From the NCBI RefSeq assembly GCF_041206865.1, contig NZ_JBGEDP010000001.1, forward strand, positions 5,955,648-6,019,647: a DNA stretch of 64,000 bases, written 5' to 3'. A model generated the notes under the pieces. The model saw only the letters and a program-made list of their open reading frames with translations, was not told where the DNA came from and ran no database searches. Positions 1-9,329 of this stretch are shown here, piece by piece. The first letter of the stretch is position 1; each line of letters starts with the position of its first letter. A program made the translations under genes and the position numbers. The stretch comes from Mycobacterium sp. HUMS_12744610. Its GTDB lineage: Bacteria; Actinomycetota; Actinomycetes; Mycobacteriales; Mycobacteriaceae.

Positions 1-536
1 GTCCTTCGACGTCTACTCGGTCAACTACCCCGCCAGCGACCAATGGGACACCGGGGTCGAGGGCGTCAAAGACGCTGGGGCACACGTCCTCTCCATGCCA
101 ACAATGCCCCAACACCAAGATGGTGCTCAGCGGCTACTCCCAGGGCGCGGCCATCATGGGCTTCGTCACCTCCCCCGCCGTACCCGACGGCATCGACCCC
201 ACCAGCGTGCCCAAACCCCTGAGCCCCGAGATCGCCAACCACGTCTCCTCGGTCGTGCTGTTCGGCACCCCCAACGAGCGCGCCATGAACTTCCTCGGCG
301 AGCCGCCGCTGGCCATCGGCCCGCTGTATCAGGCCAAGACCATCAAGGTCTGCGTCCAGGACGACCCGGTGTGCTCCGACGGGCTCAACTTCGCCGCCCA
401 CAACACCTACATCGACGACGTCAGCATGATCGACAAGGGCGCCGCCTTCGCCGCCAGCCGCATCAACGGCACCCCCGACCCCCAGGCACCGGTCTCGGTG
501 GCCGGCGCCACCACCGGCGGCGGCTTCGGCGACTGA
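1..536 (+). pseudogene. Cutinase family protein, 5'-truncated by window edge and frameshifted
   Basis: Serine esterase of the cutinase family, normally secreted and acting on lipid esters. The first part (bases 2-97) reads in one frame as VYSVNYPASDQW and on to HVLSM. From about base 105 the family continues in the next frame as CPNTK, then the nucleophile elbow GYSQG (about 132-146), the acid region DDPVCSDG and the late histidine region AAHNTY. The frame change lies between bases 95 and 105 (net +1 or -2). The stop is TGA at 534-536. The start codon and signal peptide lie outside the window. Either a sequencing error or a real pseudogene; the two halves look well conserved. A second, intact cutinase is at 15869. 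Confidence 0.75.
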
Positions 537-620
537 GACCCATCGGCCGCGGCGCCTCCGGAATGACAGGTCCCCGTTCGCGTTGACTAGTGCGGGTGAA
601 CGCGACAGCCAGGAGGTGGC

Positions 621-1664
621 GTGAAGGTCATCGGTTTCGAGGAGCACTACAAGCTTGCGGCCGTGTCGGAGGAACATCGCAGGCGGGGCAGCACGTCGGC
701 GACCGACCTGCTCGGGGCAGCCGGTTACGGGGGCACCGGCACCCAGGGCGAGTGGCCACCGGGCATCTACGACCTGGGTGCGGGGCGGATCGCGGCCATG
801 GACGCCGCGGGCATCGACATGCAGATCCTCTCGCACAGCGTCCCGGGACCCGAGACCCTCGAGCCGCCGGTGGCGGTCGAGCTGGCCAGGCAGGCCAATG
901 ACGCCGTGGCCGCCGCGGTCGGCGAGTACCCCGACCGGTTCCGTGGCTTCGCCACGCTGCCGATGCTCGCCCCGGAAGCGGCCGCGGCCGAACTCGAACG
1001 CACTGTCCGCGAGGGCGGCTTCGTCGGGGCGTTGGTCAACGGTCACGTCAACGGCCGCTATCTCGACGACCGCTTCTTCTGGCCGGTCTTCGAGGCCGCC
1101 GAAAGTCTGGGCGTGCCAATCTATTTGCATCCAACCATCCCGCCGCAGCCGGTGATCGACGCGTGCTACGGCGGCTTCGACCCGAAGATATCGGCGCGGT
1201 TGGCGGCCGCCGGCGTCGGCTGGCACATCGACACCGGGATCCACTGCCTGCGCCTGATCCTGGGCGGGGTGTTCGACCGGTTCCCGACGCTGCAGGTCAT
1301 CGTCGGACACCATTTCGAGGCGCTGACCTGGATGGGCTGGCGCGCCGACTACTCGTTCCCGCGCGAAGCGACCGGCCTCGAGCGCACCGTCAAGGACTAC
1401 CTTCGGGAGAACTTCTACGGCGGCATCCTCGCCGGCGACTTCTACAGCCAGGATCCCGGCGCGATGGACCCGACGTGGAGCCTGTCCTTCACCGCCTATC
1501 GGGCCATGGTCGACGCCATCGGCATCGACCGCATCGTGTTCACCGCCGACTATCCCTACGGCAACATGACCGCGTGCCGGCGGTTTCTCGACCAGATGCC
1601 GATCAGCCCCGCCGACAAGGAGAAGATCGCCCACCGCAACGCCGAGCGCCTGCTCGGGCTGTGA
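621..1664 (+). CDS. Amidohydrolase family protein (ACMSD-like)
   Basis: Metal-dependent hydrolase or decarboxylase of the amidohydrolase-2 group, related to aminocarboxymuconate semialdehyde decarboxylase; the substrate is unknown. GTG start at 621 with AGGAGG at 611-616; 347 aa. Expected metal and active-site segments are visible: the N-terminal EEHY, the HPT segment in the middle, the GHHFE segment near residue 230 and the terminal TADYPYG, whose Asp is the family's catalytic residue. The stop overlaps the GTG of the next gene (GTGA), so it is probably translated with the molybdenum hydroxylase genes. The context suggests that the hydrolase and the hydroxylase act in one catabolic route, perhaps on an aromatic or heterocyclic compound; that is inference. 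Confidence 0.85.
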   Translation: MKVIGFEEHYKLAAVSEEHRRRGSTSATDLLGAAGYGGTGTQGEWPPGIYDLGAGRIAAMDAAGIDMQILSHSVPGPETLEPPVAVELARQANDAVAAAVGEYPDRFRGFATLPMLAPEAAAAELERTVREGGFVGALVNGHVNGRYLDDRFFWPVFEAAESLGVPIYLHPTIPPQPVIDACYGGFDPKISARLAAAGVGWHIDTGIHCLRLILGGVFDRFPTLQVIVGHHFEALTWMGWRADYSFPREATGLERTVKDYLRENFYGGILAGDFYSQDPGAMDPTWSLSFTAYRAMVDAIGIDRIVFTADYPYGNMTACRRFLDQMPISPADKEKIAHRNAERLLGL

Positions 1665-3898
1665 GCCGACGGCCGATGGCCCGGCTGATCGGCGCCCGCC
1701 TGCAGCGCCGCGAGGATCCGCCCCTGGTGCGCGGGGCCGGCGCCTACGTCGGGGACCTGCGCGTGCCCGGCTGCCTGGAGGCCGCGTTCGTGCGCAGCGA
1801 CGTCGCCCACGGTGAGCTGCGCGCGGTGGACCTGGCGCCGGCCCGGCGGCTGCCGGAGGTGGCCGGCGCCTGGTCGCACGCCGACCTGCCGGCCCTGCCC
1901 GACACCCCGCCGATGCTGGATCGGGAGTCCGTGCGCGGGCGCCCCTGGCCGGCCCTGGCCACCGGGCGCGTGCGCTACGTCGGGGAGCCGCTGGCGATCG
2001 TCGTCGCCGCCGACCGCTACCTGGCCGAGGACGCCCGCGACGCCGCACGGATCGACATCGCGCCGCTGCCGGTCGTCCTCGACCCGACCGAGGCCGCCGC
2101 GAGCGCCGTGCGGCTGTTCCCCGGCTCCGACAACGTGGCGCTGCAGCGGGATTTCGGCGAGCCGATCGGCGACCCGGTGTGGCGCGCCGCGGCCGTGGTG
2201 GTCGAGGCCCGCTACCGCCAGCAATTGCTCGCCCACACCTATCTGGAGGCCAGGGCGATCCTGGTCAGTCCCCGCCCCGACGGCGGACTGACCGTCTGGG
2301 CGTCGCACCAGGCGCCGCACCGGCTGCGCGGCGACCTGGCCGGCGCGTTCGGGCTGCGGACCGAACAGGTCCGCGTCATCGTGCCCGACGTGGGCGGCGC
2401 CTTCGGCGGGAAGAGCCAGACCTGGCCCGAATACCTCGCGGTGGCGGCGGCGGCGCTCCAGCTGGGCCGGCCGGTGCGGTGGACGGAGGATCGCGCCGAG
2501 GCCCTGGCCGGCCCCCCGCACGGACGCGGCCAGAACCAGTGGGCCCGCATGGCCGCCGACGCCGACGGCCGCATCCTGGCCTACGAGCTGCACATCGACG
2601 CCGACGTGGGCGCCTATCCGCACACCGGCGCGTTCGTGCCGGTGATCTCGGCGATGATCGCCACCGGCGCCTACTCGATCCCCCAGGTGCACGTGAAGAC
2701 CCGCTCGGTCGTCACCAACACCGCCCCGACCAGCCCCTACCGGGGCGCCGGGCGACCGGAGGCCGCGGCGGCGATCGAGCGCACCGTCGAATTGCTGGCC
2801 CGGCGGCTGGGCATTGACCCGGCGGAGCTGCGGCGGCGCAATTTCATTGCGCCGCAGGACTTTCCCTATACCACCCCGACCGGGTTCACCTACGACAGCG
2901 GCGACTACGCGGCCGCCCTGGACGTGGCCCTGCGGGAACTGGGCTACGACCGGTGGCGCGCCGAGCAGGCCCGCCGCCGCGACACCGCCGCGCCACCCCT
3001 CGGCATCGGGCTGTGCGCCTATGTCGAACGCTCGGGCATCGGCGAGGAATTCGGTGCCGTCGAGGCGTGCCCCGACGGCACCTTCGTGGCGTTGTCGGGT
3101 TGCTGTTCCACCGGCCAGGGCCACGCGACGTCGTTCCCGCAGGTTGTCGCCGACGTGCTGGACGTCGACGTCGACCGGGTGCGGCTGGTCGAGCGCGACA
3201 CCGCCGTGATCCCGCGGGGCACCGGCTCGTTCGCCAGCCGGTCGATGCAGATCGGGGGCGCCGCGCTGTACCGGGCGGCCGGTGAGCTCATCGACCTCGC
3301 CCGGCGGCGGGCGGCCGAGAAGTGGGCGGTGCCAGTCGACGACGTCGGCTACGACGGCGGCGAGTTGGTCGCCGGGGACCGGCGGATGCCGCTGGGCGAG
3401 CTGGCCGGTGCCGCGCAGCTGCGGGCGGAAGTGACCACCTCGGCGCCGGAGGCCTTCCCCTTCGGCGCCTACGCCGCAGTGGTGGAGGTGGACCCGGAGC
3501 TGGGCGACGTCACGGTGTTGCGGATCGTCGCCGTGGACGACTACGGCGTCGTGGTCAACCCGCTGATCGTCGACGGGCAGGCCTACGGCTCGACCATGCA
3601 GGGCCTCGGCCAGGCGCTCTACGAGGACGTCCGCTACGAACGCGACGGCACCCCCGCCGCCCGCAGCCTGCTCGACTACCTCATCCCCACGGTGTCCGAG
3701 CTGCCGCCGCTGGCCTTCGCCGAAACGTGCACCCCGAACCCGAACACGCCGCTGGGCGCCAAGGGCGCCGGCGAGTCCGGCTGCATCGGGGTGCCCCCGG
3801 CGATCGTCAACGCCGTCGTCGACGCGCTCGGCCTCGACGACCCGTCGGCGCTGCAGATGCCCCTGACCCCGTACACCTGCTGGAGCGCCGCGCAATGA
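1661..3898 (+). CDS. Molybdopterin-binding large subunit, xanthine dehydrogenase / CO-dehydrogenase form II type
   Basis: Catalytic subunit of a three-subunit molybdenum hydroxylase (CoxL/CutL family), 745 aa from the GTG at 1661, which overlaps the preceding stop; an in-frame ATG at 1676 is the alternative. Visible motifs: the Moco-binding GGAFGGK near residue 245, YRGAGRPE near 360, and the terminal GAKGAGES with the catalytic Glu near 705. True aerobic CO dehydrogenase (form I) has a Cys-containing AYxCSFR loop that carries the copper ligand. Here the loop is the Gly-Ala form-II type, so CO oxidation is unlikely and hydroxylation of an organic substrate more likely. It ends in an ATGA overlap with the FAD subunit gene. 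The unusual order L-M-S follows the amidohydrolase. Confidence 0.92.
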   Translation: MSRRPMARLIGARLQRREDPPLVRGAGAYVGDLRVPGCLEAAFVRSDVAHGELRAVDLAPARRLPEVAGAWSHADLPALPDTPPMLDRESVRGRPWPALATGRVRYVGEPLAIVVAADRYLAEDARDAARIDIAPLPVVLDPTEAAASAVRLFPGSDNVALQRDFGEPIGDPVWRAAAVVVEARYRQQLLAHTYLEARAILVSPRPDGGLTVWASHQAPHRLRGDLAGAFGLRTEQVRVIVPDVGGAFGGKSQTWPEYLAVAAAALQLGRPVRWTEDRAEALAGPPHGRGQNQWARMAADADGRILAYELHIDADVGAYPHTGAFVPVISAMIATGAYSIPQVHVKTRSVVTNTAPTSPYRGAGRPEAAAAIERTVELLARRLGIDPAELRRRNFIAPQDFPYTTPTGFTYDSGDYAAALDVALRELGYDRWRAEQARRRDTAAPPLGIGLCAYVERSGIGEEFGAVEACPDGTFVALSGCCSTGQGHATSFPQVVADVLDVDVDRVRLVERDTAVIPRGTGSFASRSMQIGGAALYRAAGELIDLARRRAAEKWAVPVDDVGYDGGELVAGDRRMPLGELAGAAQLRAEVTTSAPEAFPFGAYAAVVEVDPELGDVTVLRIVAVDDYGVVVNPLIVDGQAYGSTMQGLGQALYEDVRYERDGTPAARSLLDYLIPTVSELPPLAFAETCTPNPNTPLGAKGAGESGCIGVPPAIVNAVVDALGLDDPSALQMPLTPYTCWSAAQ

Positions 3899-4752
3899 AG
3901 CCCGCGCCGTTCGACTACGTCGCCGCGCAGAGCCCCGACGACGCCGTGGCCACCCTCGCCGACGGCAACACCCACGTGCTGGCGGGCGGGCAGAGCCTGG
4001 TGCTGGAGATGAACTTCCGCCGCGCGCGGCCGCGCCGGCTCGTCGACATCAACGGCGTAGCCGGCTTCGGCGCCATCGCCGTGGACGGGTCGGTCCTGCG
4101 GGTCGGCCCGCTGGCGCGCCACCGCGCCTTCGAGTCCGCCCCGTTAGCCGGTCCGCTGGGCGCGCTGCTGCAGCGGGTCGCCCACCACATCGCCCATCCG
4201 CCCATCCGCGCCCGTGGCACGATGGCGGGGAGCCTCGCCTACGCCCACCCGGCCGCCGAGTGGCCCGCGGTCGCCGCCGCGCTGGACGCCGAGATCGAGT
4301 TGCGCGGCCCCGGCGGCAGTCGCCTCGTGCGGGCCGGCGAGTTCTTCACCGGCCCGTTCCGCACCGCCCGACGCCCCGACGAACTGCTCGCCGAGGTGCG
4401 CCTGCCGTTGCTGCCGCCCGGCACCGGCGTGGGTTTCGTCGAACACCGGCGGACCCACGCCGGCTTCGCCGAGCTCGCGGTGCTGGCCGCGGTCACCGTC
4501 GGCGACGGCCGTGTCGTGTCCGCCTCGGTGGGGTTGGTCAACGCCGCCGATCGCCCGGTGCGGGCGGCGTCGGCCGAGGCGGCGCTGATCGGCCGGCCGT
4601 TCGACGACGACGCCATCGCCGGCGCGGCGGCGGCCGCCGCCGCGCACGACGCCGACCCGCGCCCGCAGCCCCACGCCGACATCGCCTACCAGCGCCACGC
4701 GGTGGCCGTGCTCACCCGGCGCGCGCTCACCCAGGCCCGGGACGGAGACTGA
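3895..4752 (+). CDS. FAD-binding medium subunit of molybdenum hydroxylase (CoxM-like)
   Basis: Electron-transfer flavoprotein subunit that passes electrons from the iron-sulfur subunit to the acceptor; 285 aa, close to the usual 280-290. ATG overlaps the stop of the large subunit (ATGA), showing translational coupling. The FAD pyrophosphate loop AGGQSL is near residue 29. The second FAD motif, usually TIGGSLAHADP, reads here as TMAGSLAYAHPAAE near residue 108, a conservative variant. The CO_deh_flav_C domain fills the last 100 residues. Works with the genes at 1661 and 4757. Confidence 0.92.
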   Translation: MKPAPFDYVAAQSPDDAVATLADGNTHVLAGGQSLVLEMNFRRARPRRLVDINGVAGFGAIAVDGSVLRVGPLARHRAFESAPLAGPLGALLQRVAHHIAHPPIRARGTMAGSLAYAHPAAEWPAVAAALDAEIELRGPGGSRLVRAGEFFTGPFRTARRPDELLAEVRLPLLPPGTGVGFVEHRRTHAGFAELAVLAAVTVGDGRVVSASVGLVNAADRPVRAASAEAALIGRPFDDDAIAGAAAAAAAHDADPRPQPHADIAYQRHAVAVLTRRALTQARDGD

Positions 4753-4756
4753 CGGG

Positions 4757-5233
4757 ATGCGAATAGCGTTGCGGGTCAACGGGGCCGGTTACGACATCGA
4801 GGTGCCGCCGCGCCGCACGCTGGCCGACGCGCTGCGCGAGGAGTGCGGGTTGACCGGAACCCACCTCGGCTGCGAGCACGGCGTCTGCGGAGCGTGCACG
4901 GTGCTGGTGGACGGCGACGCGGTGCGCTCGTGCCTGATGTTCGCCGTGCAGTGCGACGGCCGGCAGGTCCGCACCGTGGAGGGGCTGGCCGCGGCGGACG
5001 GTTCCGAGCACCCGCTGCAGGCGGCGTTCACGGCCGAACACGCTTTGCAGTGCGGCTTCTGCACGCCGGGCTTCCTGATGCTGGCCGCGGGCGCGCTGGA
5101 AGCCGATCCGGGCGTCGCCGAGGATCCCGAGCGGCTGCGGGAGCTGCTCACCTCCAACCTGTGCCGCTGCACCGGTTACGAGGCGATCCGCCGCGCCGTC
5201 ATCCGCGCCGCCCGCGATACCCTGAGCCGGTGA
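4757..5233 (+). CDS. [2Fe-2S] small subunit of molybdenum hydroxylase (CoxS-like)
   Basis: Small iron-sulfur subunit with two [2Fe-2S] clusters, 158 aa. The plant-ferredoxin-type cluster is ligated by C39, C44, C47 and C59 (CEHGVCGAC followed by RSC). The second cluster is ligated by the CGFCTPG motif near residue 98 and CRCTGY near 132. All eight cysteines are present, so the subunit looks functional. It starts 4 bases after the FAD subunit stop and ends in a GTGA overlap with the next small gene. Confidence 0.95.
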   Translation: MRIALRVNGAGYDIEVPPRRTLADALREECGLTGTHLGCEHGVCGACTVLVDGDAVRSCLMFAVQCDGRQVRTVEGLAAADGSEHPLQAAFTAEHALQCGFCTPGFLMLAAGALEADPGVAEDPERLRELLTSNLCRCTGYEAIRRAVIRAARDTLSR

Positions 5234-5496
5234 GCGACCAGCGGGTGCTCGGCGGGGTGGTCCACGAACTCCCCGCGGACCTGCGCGACTCGCTCGTGGC
5301 CAACCCGACGGCACTCGCGGCGTGGCAGGACATCACCCCGCTGGCGCGCAACGAGTTCATCTGCTGGGTCGAGGACGCCAAGCAGGAGAAGACCCGGCAG
5401 CGCCGCATCCGCCGCACCGGCGAGGAGCTGGAGGAGGACAAGCGCCGGCCCTGCTGCTGGCCCGGCTGCAACCACCGTGAGCGCACCAGACGGTAG
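5230..5496 (+). CDS. YdeI/OmdA-like small protein at end of molybdenum hydroxylase operon
   Basis: Small charged protein of 88 aa, resembling the C-terminal module of the YdeI/OmpD-associated (OmdA) family: HELPADLRDSL, then WQDITPLARNEF and a Lys/Arg-rich tail KQEKTRQRRIRRTGEELEE. It ends with CCWPGCNHRE, a possible metal-binding Cys/His cluster. GTG start overlaps the stop of the iron-sulfur subunit, so it belongs to the same transcript. Function is not known; members of this family have been linked to stress and peptide resistance. It converges with the methyltransferase gene on the other strand. Confidence 0.75.
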   Translation: MSDQRVLGGVVHELPADLRDSLVANPTALAAWQDITPLARNEFICWVEDAKQEKTRQRRIRRTGEELEEDKRRPCCWPGCNHRERTRR

Positions 5497-5509
5497 CCGT
5501 CCCCGTCGG

Positions 5510-6394
5510 TCAGCCCTTGGCGAGTGTGAACTGCGCGACGTCGGTGTAGCCCTCGCGGAACAGGTCGGCGCAACCGGTCAGGTACTTCATGTACCGGTCG
5601 TAGACCTCCTGGGACTGGATCGCGACGGCCTCGTCGCGGTGCGACTCGAGCGCGACCGCCCAGGTGTCCAGGGTGCGCGCGTAGTGCAGGCGCAGCTGCT
5701 GGATCCGCGTGACGGCGAAACCGGCGGCCTGCGCGTGGTCCACGACGGCCTTGGCATTGGGCAGGTCTCCGCCCGGAAAGATCTCGTCCATGATGAATTT
5801 CATGAACCGGATCTTGGTCATGGTGATGGGCAGGCCGCGCTCGGCGAACTCCTCGTCGCTGGGCTTGATGATGGTGTGCAGCAGCATCACGCCGTCAGCG
5901 GGAAGCGCCTCGTAGGCCATCTTGAAGAAGTCGGTGTAGCGGTCGCGCCCGAAGTGCTCGAAGGCCCCGATCGACACGATCCGGTCCACCTTGTCGCCGA
6001 ACTGCTCCCAGCCTTGCAGGAGCACCCGCTTGTCGCGTGCGGACGGATGCTGGTCGAGGCGTTGCTGCACATGGGCCTGCTGGTTCCGGCTCAGCGTCAG
6101 GCCGATCACGTTGACGTCGTGGCGCTCGAGCGCGCGGACCATCGTGGTGCCCCACCCGCAACCGACGTCGAGGAGGGTCATCCCCGGCTGCAGCCCCAGC
6201 TTGCCCAGTGAGAGGTCGACCTTGGCGAGCTGCGCCTCCTCCAGCGTCATGTCGTCGCGCTCGAAATAGGCACAGCTGTAGGTCTGCGTCGGGTCCAGGA
6301 ACAGCCGGTAGAACTCGTCGGAGAGGTCGTAATGGGCTTGTACGTCCTCGAAATGCGGTTCCAGGCTGTCGGATTCGCTGCGTTCGTCGGGCAA
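5510..6394 (-). CDS. Mycolic acid cyclopropane synthase-type methyltransferase
   Basis: SAM-dependent methyltransferase of the CmaA/PcaA/MmaA family that modifies double bonds of meromycolic acids. I chose the TTG start at 6394, giving LPDERSESDSLEPHF and 294 aa, because family members are about 287-302 aa and AGAGG lies upstream; the reading frame stays open further upstream but without family resemblance. Motifs: YSCAYFERDDMTLEEAQ near residue 40, SAM-binding LLDVGCGWG near 75, GAFEHFG near 145, EIFPGG near 205, and the C-terminal KYLTGCADLFR. Most like PcaA/CmaA1 by eye, but paralogue assignment needs a tree. Confidence 0.9.
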   Translation of the reverse strand: MPDERSESDSLEPHFEDVQAHYDLSDEFYRLFLDPTQTYSCAYFERDDMTLEEAQLAKVDLSLGKLGLQPGMTLLDVGCGWGTTMVRALERHDVNVIGLTLSRNQQAHVQQRLDQHPSARDKRVLLQGWEQFGDKVDRIVSIGAFEHFGRDRYTDFFKMAYEALPADGVMLLHTIIKPSDEEFAERGLPITMTKIRFMKFIMDEIFPGGDLPNAKAVVDHAQAAGFAVTRIQQLRLHYARTLDTWAVALESHRDEAVAIQSQEVYDRYMKYLTGCADLFREGYTDVAQFTLAKG

Positions 6395-6617
6395 GTCACA
6401 ACCTCTGGTTTCGTGTCGGGTACGGCCGCGCGCGCTCGAAGCCGGCCGGCGCTGCCGTGCTAGTCTATCTGGCCCGTTCGACCAGGCCAGAGGCCGCGAC
6501 CGGTGTGACCCCGGTCTCGATCGCGAAACACCTCCGCCCGACGTTTTCTTGTTCGCGCACAACGGGAACGTCTATCTGCGGACCATGCCCACCCCCGATC
6601 CAGGAGCAGACTTCTTC

Positions 6618-7865
6618 ATGCCCCAAGCGATCCAGCTCGAACCGGTAACCCACGTCGCCATCAACGTCGCCTGGGTGGTCGGCGCCGTGGCGGTCGCCTA
6701 CGGCCTCGGCATGGCGCTGTCGTGGCTGCTGCAGCGCATCCACGGCCGCAGCGCCGTCGTCGACGACATCGAGGAACTGACGCGGCGCCCGCTGCGCGCG
6801 ACACTGATGGTGATCGCCGCCAAGACCGCGGTGCACCACACCTCGGATCCGTCTTCGGTGTGGCGCGAAGGAATCGACCACGCGCTGGTCATCGCGCTGA
6901 TGGCGACCAACACCTGGCTGGTCGCCAGCCTGATCCTGGTCGTCGAGCGGCGCGCGATCGCCAGTTTCGCCGGTGGGGACAAGGCGATGACCGACGCCGA
7001 CCGGCACCGGCGCAAGGTCCGGACCCAGATCACGGTGCTGCGCCGGCTGGTCGTCGCACTGGTCGTGGTGTTCGGTCTGGCGTCGGTGCTGATGACGTTC
7101 CCGGCCTTCACCAACATCGGCAAGACGCTGTTCGCCTCGGCCGGCGTGTTCTCGGTGGTCGCCGGCCTGGCCGCGCAGACCTCGCTCGGTGCCGCGTTCG
7201 CGGGAATCCAGATCTCGTTCTCCGATGCCATTCGCGTCGGCGACGTCGTGGTGGTGGAAGGCGAATGGGGCCGCATCGAGGAGATCACGCTGACCTACGT
7301 GGTCGTGCACATCTGGGACGAACGGCGCCTGGTGCTGCCGTGCACCTACTTCATCAAGACGCCGTTCCAGAACTGGACCCGCAACGCCACCGCGCTATTG
7401 GGCACGGTCCAGCTCGACGTCGACTTCACGGTGCCGCTGGAGGCCATGCGCGCCGAACTGGACCGCCTCCTGCGCGCCGACGAGCTGTGGGACGGCCGCG
7501 CCGGCGTGCTGCAGGTCATCGATGCGGTGGACGGCTCGGTGCGGGTGCGCATCCTGGTCAGCGCCGCCGACGCGGGTGCGCTGTTCGACCTGCGCTGTCA
7601 CGTCCGCGAGGGCATGGTCACCTGGCTGCAGCGCACCCAGCCGGGGGCGTTGTTGCGCCACCGGCTCGAGCACGCGACGGCCCGCACCGCCGACACCGTG
7701 CGGCCCCACGTCGGCGCCGGGCAGCCGCGCGCGGATTCCGGTCTGTTCACCGGCAGCCCCGGGGCCGAGGAACGCGGCCGCGCCTTCGAGGGCCCGGACA
7801 GCGCGGATGACGAGGACCGCGCCGACGGCCGGGAGTTCGCGCACGCCCGCTCCCGCGGCGAGTGA
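6618..7865 (+). CDS. Mechanosensitive ion channel family protein (MscS-like)
   Basis: Membrane channel of the MscS type, 415 aa from ATG 6618 with AGGAG at 6602-6606; in-frame ATGs upstream (6585, 6549) lack such a site. Three hydrophobic segments (about residues 10-35, 90-115, 140-165) precede a Gly/Ala-rich pore helix, LFASAGVFSVVAGLAAQTS. The beta domain follows, with DAIRVGDVVVVEGEWGRIEEI. The C-terminal 60 residues are charged and disordered. It presumably releases solutes on hypo-osmotic shock. It is transcribed divergently from the methyltransferase; the 220 bases between hold both promoters. Confidence 0.9.
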   Translation: MPQAIQLEPVTHVAINVAWVVGAVAVAYGLGMALSWLLQRIHGRSAVVDDIEELTRRPLRATLMVIAAKTAVHHTSDPSSVWREGIDHALVIALMATNTWLVASLILVVERRAIASFAGGDKAMTDADRHRRKVRTQITVLRRLVVALVVVFGLASVLMTFPAFTNIGKTLFASAGVFSVVAGLAAQTSLGAAFAGIQISFSDAIRVGDVVVVEGEWGRIEEITLTYVVVHIWDERRLVLPCTYFIKTPFQNWTRNATALLGTVQLDVDFTVPLEAMRAELDRLLRADELWDGRAGVLQVIDAVDGSVRVRILVSAADAGALFDLRCHVREGMVTWLQRTQPGALLRHRLEHATARTADTVRPHVGAGQPRADSGLFTGSPGAEERGRAFEGPDSADDEDRADGREFAHARSRGE

Positions 7866-7942
7866 GGCCGCGCACCCGCGCGGTTGGGGGTTGACCGATC
7901 CGGGTATGCCGCGCCCGACCCATCTACGTGCGGGGAAGGGCG

Positions 7943-8920
7943 ATGGTCGGGTGGCTTGACAGGCTCCAGCGACGGAACCGGGCCGTCGGGCTGATGATCG
8001 CCGTCATCTACAAGTACGCCGACGACCAGGGCGGTTATCTGGCCGCGCTGATCGCCTACTACGGGTTCGTGTCGCTGTTTCCGCTCCTGCTGCTGTTGAC
8101 CACAGGCCTCGGCGTGGTGCTGGCGGGCCGGCCCGGCCTACAGGAGCAGATCGTGCACAGCACGCTGAGCCAGTTCCCGGTCATCGGCAGCCAGCTGCAC
8201 CAACCCGAGGGGCTCAGCGGCGGCGCGGCCGCCGTGATCATCGGCCTGCTGGGAGCCCTGTACGGCGGCCTGGGCGTCGGCCAGGCGGTACAGAACGCGA
8301 TGGACTCGATCTGGGCCGTCCCCCGGGACCGGCGCCCCAACCCGATCCGATCGCGGCTGCGCAGCCTGCTGTTGCTGCTGGTGCTCGGCTCGGCGGCCAT
8401 CACGGCGACCCTGCTGTCCGCGGTCGGCCAGGTGACCGGAACCCTGGGTGTCTTCGGCCAGATCGTCGCCACCGTGGCGGCGGTGGTGATCAACGCCTTC
8501 ATCTGCCTGGTCGCCTACCGGGTCACGACCGCGCGCGACCTCACCTACCGCCAGGTGCTGCCCGGGGCGCTGGCGGCCGCGTTCGTCTGGCAGCTGCTGC
8601 AGTCGTTCGGAGCCGGATTCGTCGGTCACACCGTGAAGAAGGCCAGCGCCATCAACAGCGTCTTCGCGTTGGTGCTCGGGTTGCTGGGCTTCCTTTTTCT
8701 GGTGTCGGTGACGCTGGTGCTGTGCGCCGAGATCAACGTCGTCCTGGTGGAGCGACTACACCCCCGGGCGTTGCTGAGCCCGTTCACCGGCGACGCGGAC
8801 CTGACCCCCGCCGACCGCAGGATCTACGCCAAGAAGGTCCGGGCCGAACGGCTCAAGGGTTTTCAGCGCGTCAGCGTCAGGTTCGGCGACCTCGACGACA
8901 GACCGACCCGCGTGCGGTGA
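7943..8920 (+). CDS. YihY/BrkB family inner membrane protein
   Basis: Polytopic membrane protein of the YihY (formerly 'ribonuclease BN', BrkB) family, 325 aa. ATG at 7943 is preceded by GGGAAGG with good spacing; an upstream GTG at 7928 is possible. The family pattern is visible: a first segment with AALIAYYGFVSLFPLLLLL, the GLGVGQAVQNAMDSIW segment, and AFVWQLLQSFGAGFVGH. Six hydrophobic segments can be counted. The soluble C-terminal tail is basic. Its molecular function is unknown. Confidence 0.88.
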   Translation: MVGWLDRLQRRNRAVGLMIAVIYKYADDQGGYLAALIAYYGFVSLFPLLLLLTTGLGVVLAGRPGLQEQIVHSTLSQFPVIGSQLHQPEGLSGGAAAVIIGLLGALYGGLGVGQAVQNAMDSIWAVPRDRRPNPIRSRLRSLLLLLVLGSAAITATLLSAVGQVTGTLGVFGQIVATVAAVVINAFICLVAYRVTTARDLTYRQVLPGALAAAFVWQLLQSFGAGFVGHTVKKASAINSVFALVLGLLGFLFLVSVTLVLCAEINVVLVERLHPRALLSPFTGDADLTPADRRIYAKKVRAERLKGFQRVSVRFGDLDDRPTRVR

Positions 8921-9329
8921 GCCGAAGGACCCGCCGAATCCGCTGCGGCAGAAAGCCTTCGGCATGCGCCCGCGGTGGGCCGGTCACCGACGGGCCGGTC
9001 GGCGAGGCCATGCGACGGTCGGGGCCGGCCCGGCGGCGAGCGTCCGGGGCTGCGCTCCTGCCAACCCGGCGACCGCCATCGTGACCCGCTGACGGGGTGA
9101 TCTCCAGCAAACGGATCGCCCCGTGGCATGCGGCGCCGGAGACCGCGCCCTCGGGGCCGGTGGGCCACATCCGGCGAGGGCCGGCGTGGCAGCGTCGATC
9201 GTGTGGAAAATTCCCACGCGGGTATACCACTCGGGTGTCGACCGCTCAGGATCGTGCCAGCTCCCACGTCGTGTCCCCGAACAGCATGGCGCCGGCCGCC
9301 GCCGTCGCCGTGCCGGTGCGGACGCGGTG
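8921..9329 (+). other. Intergenic stretch without a recognisable gene
   Basis: About 400 bases between the yihY-like gene and malQ. Open frames exist on both strands but none has family resemblance or a ribosome binding site. The likely malQ promoter is in the last 150 bases, where GTATACCACT (about 9221-9230) is the only AT-richer patch. Confidence 0.4.

Noticed and set aside
66..3895. Very long - strand frames opposite the molybdenum hydroxylase operon
   Set aside because: Typical GC-rich antisense frames; the + strand genes carry all family motifs.
1661..5233. True CO dehydrogenase
   Set aside because: The large subunit lacks the Cys-containing form-I active-site loop and has the form-II YRGAGR loop.
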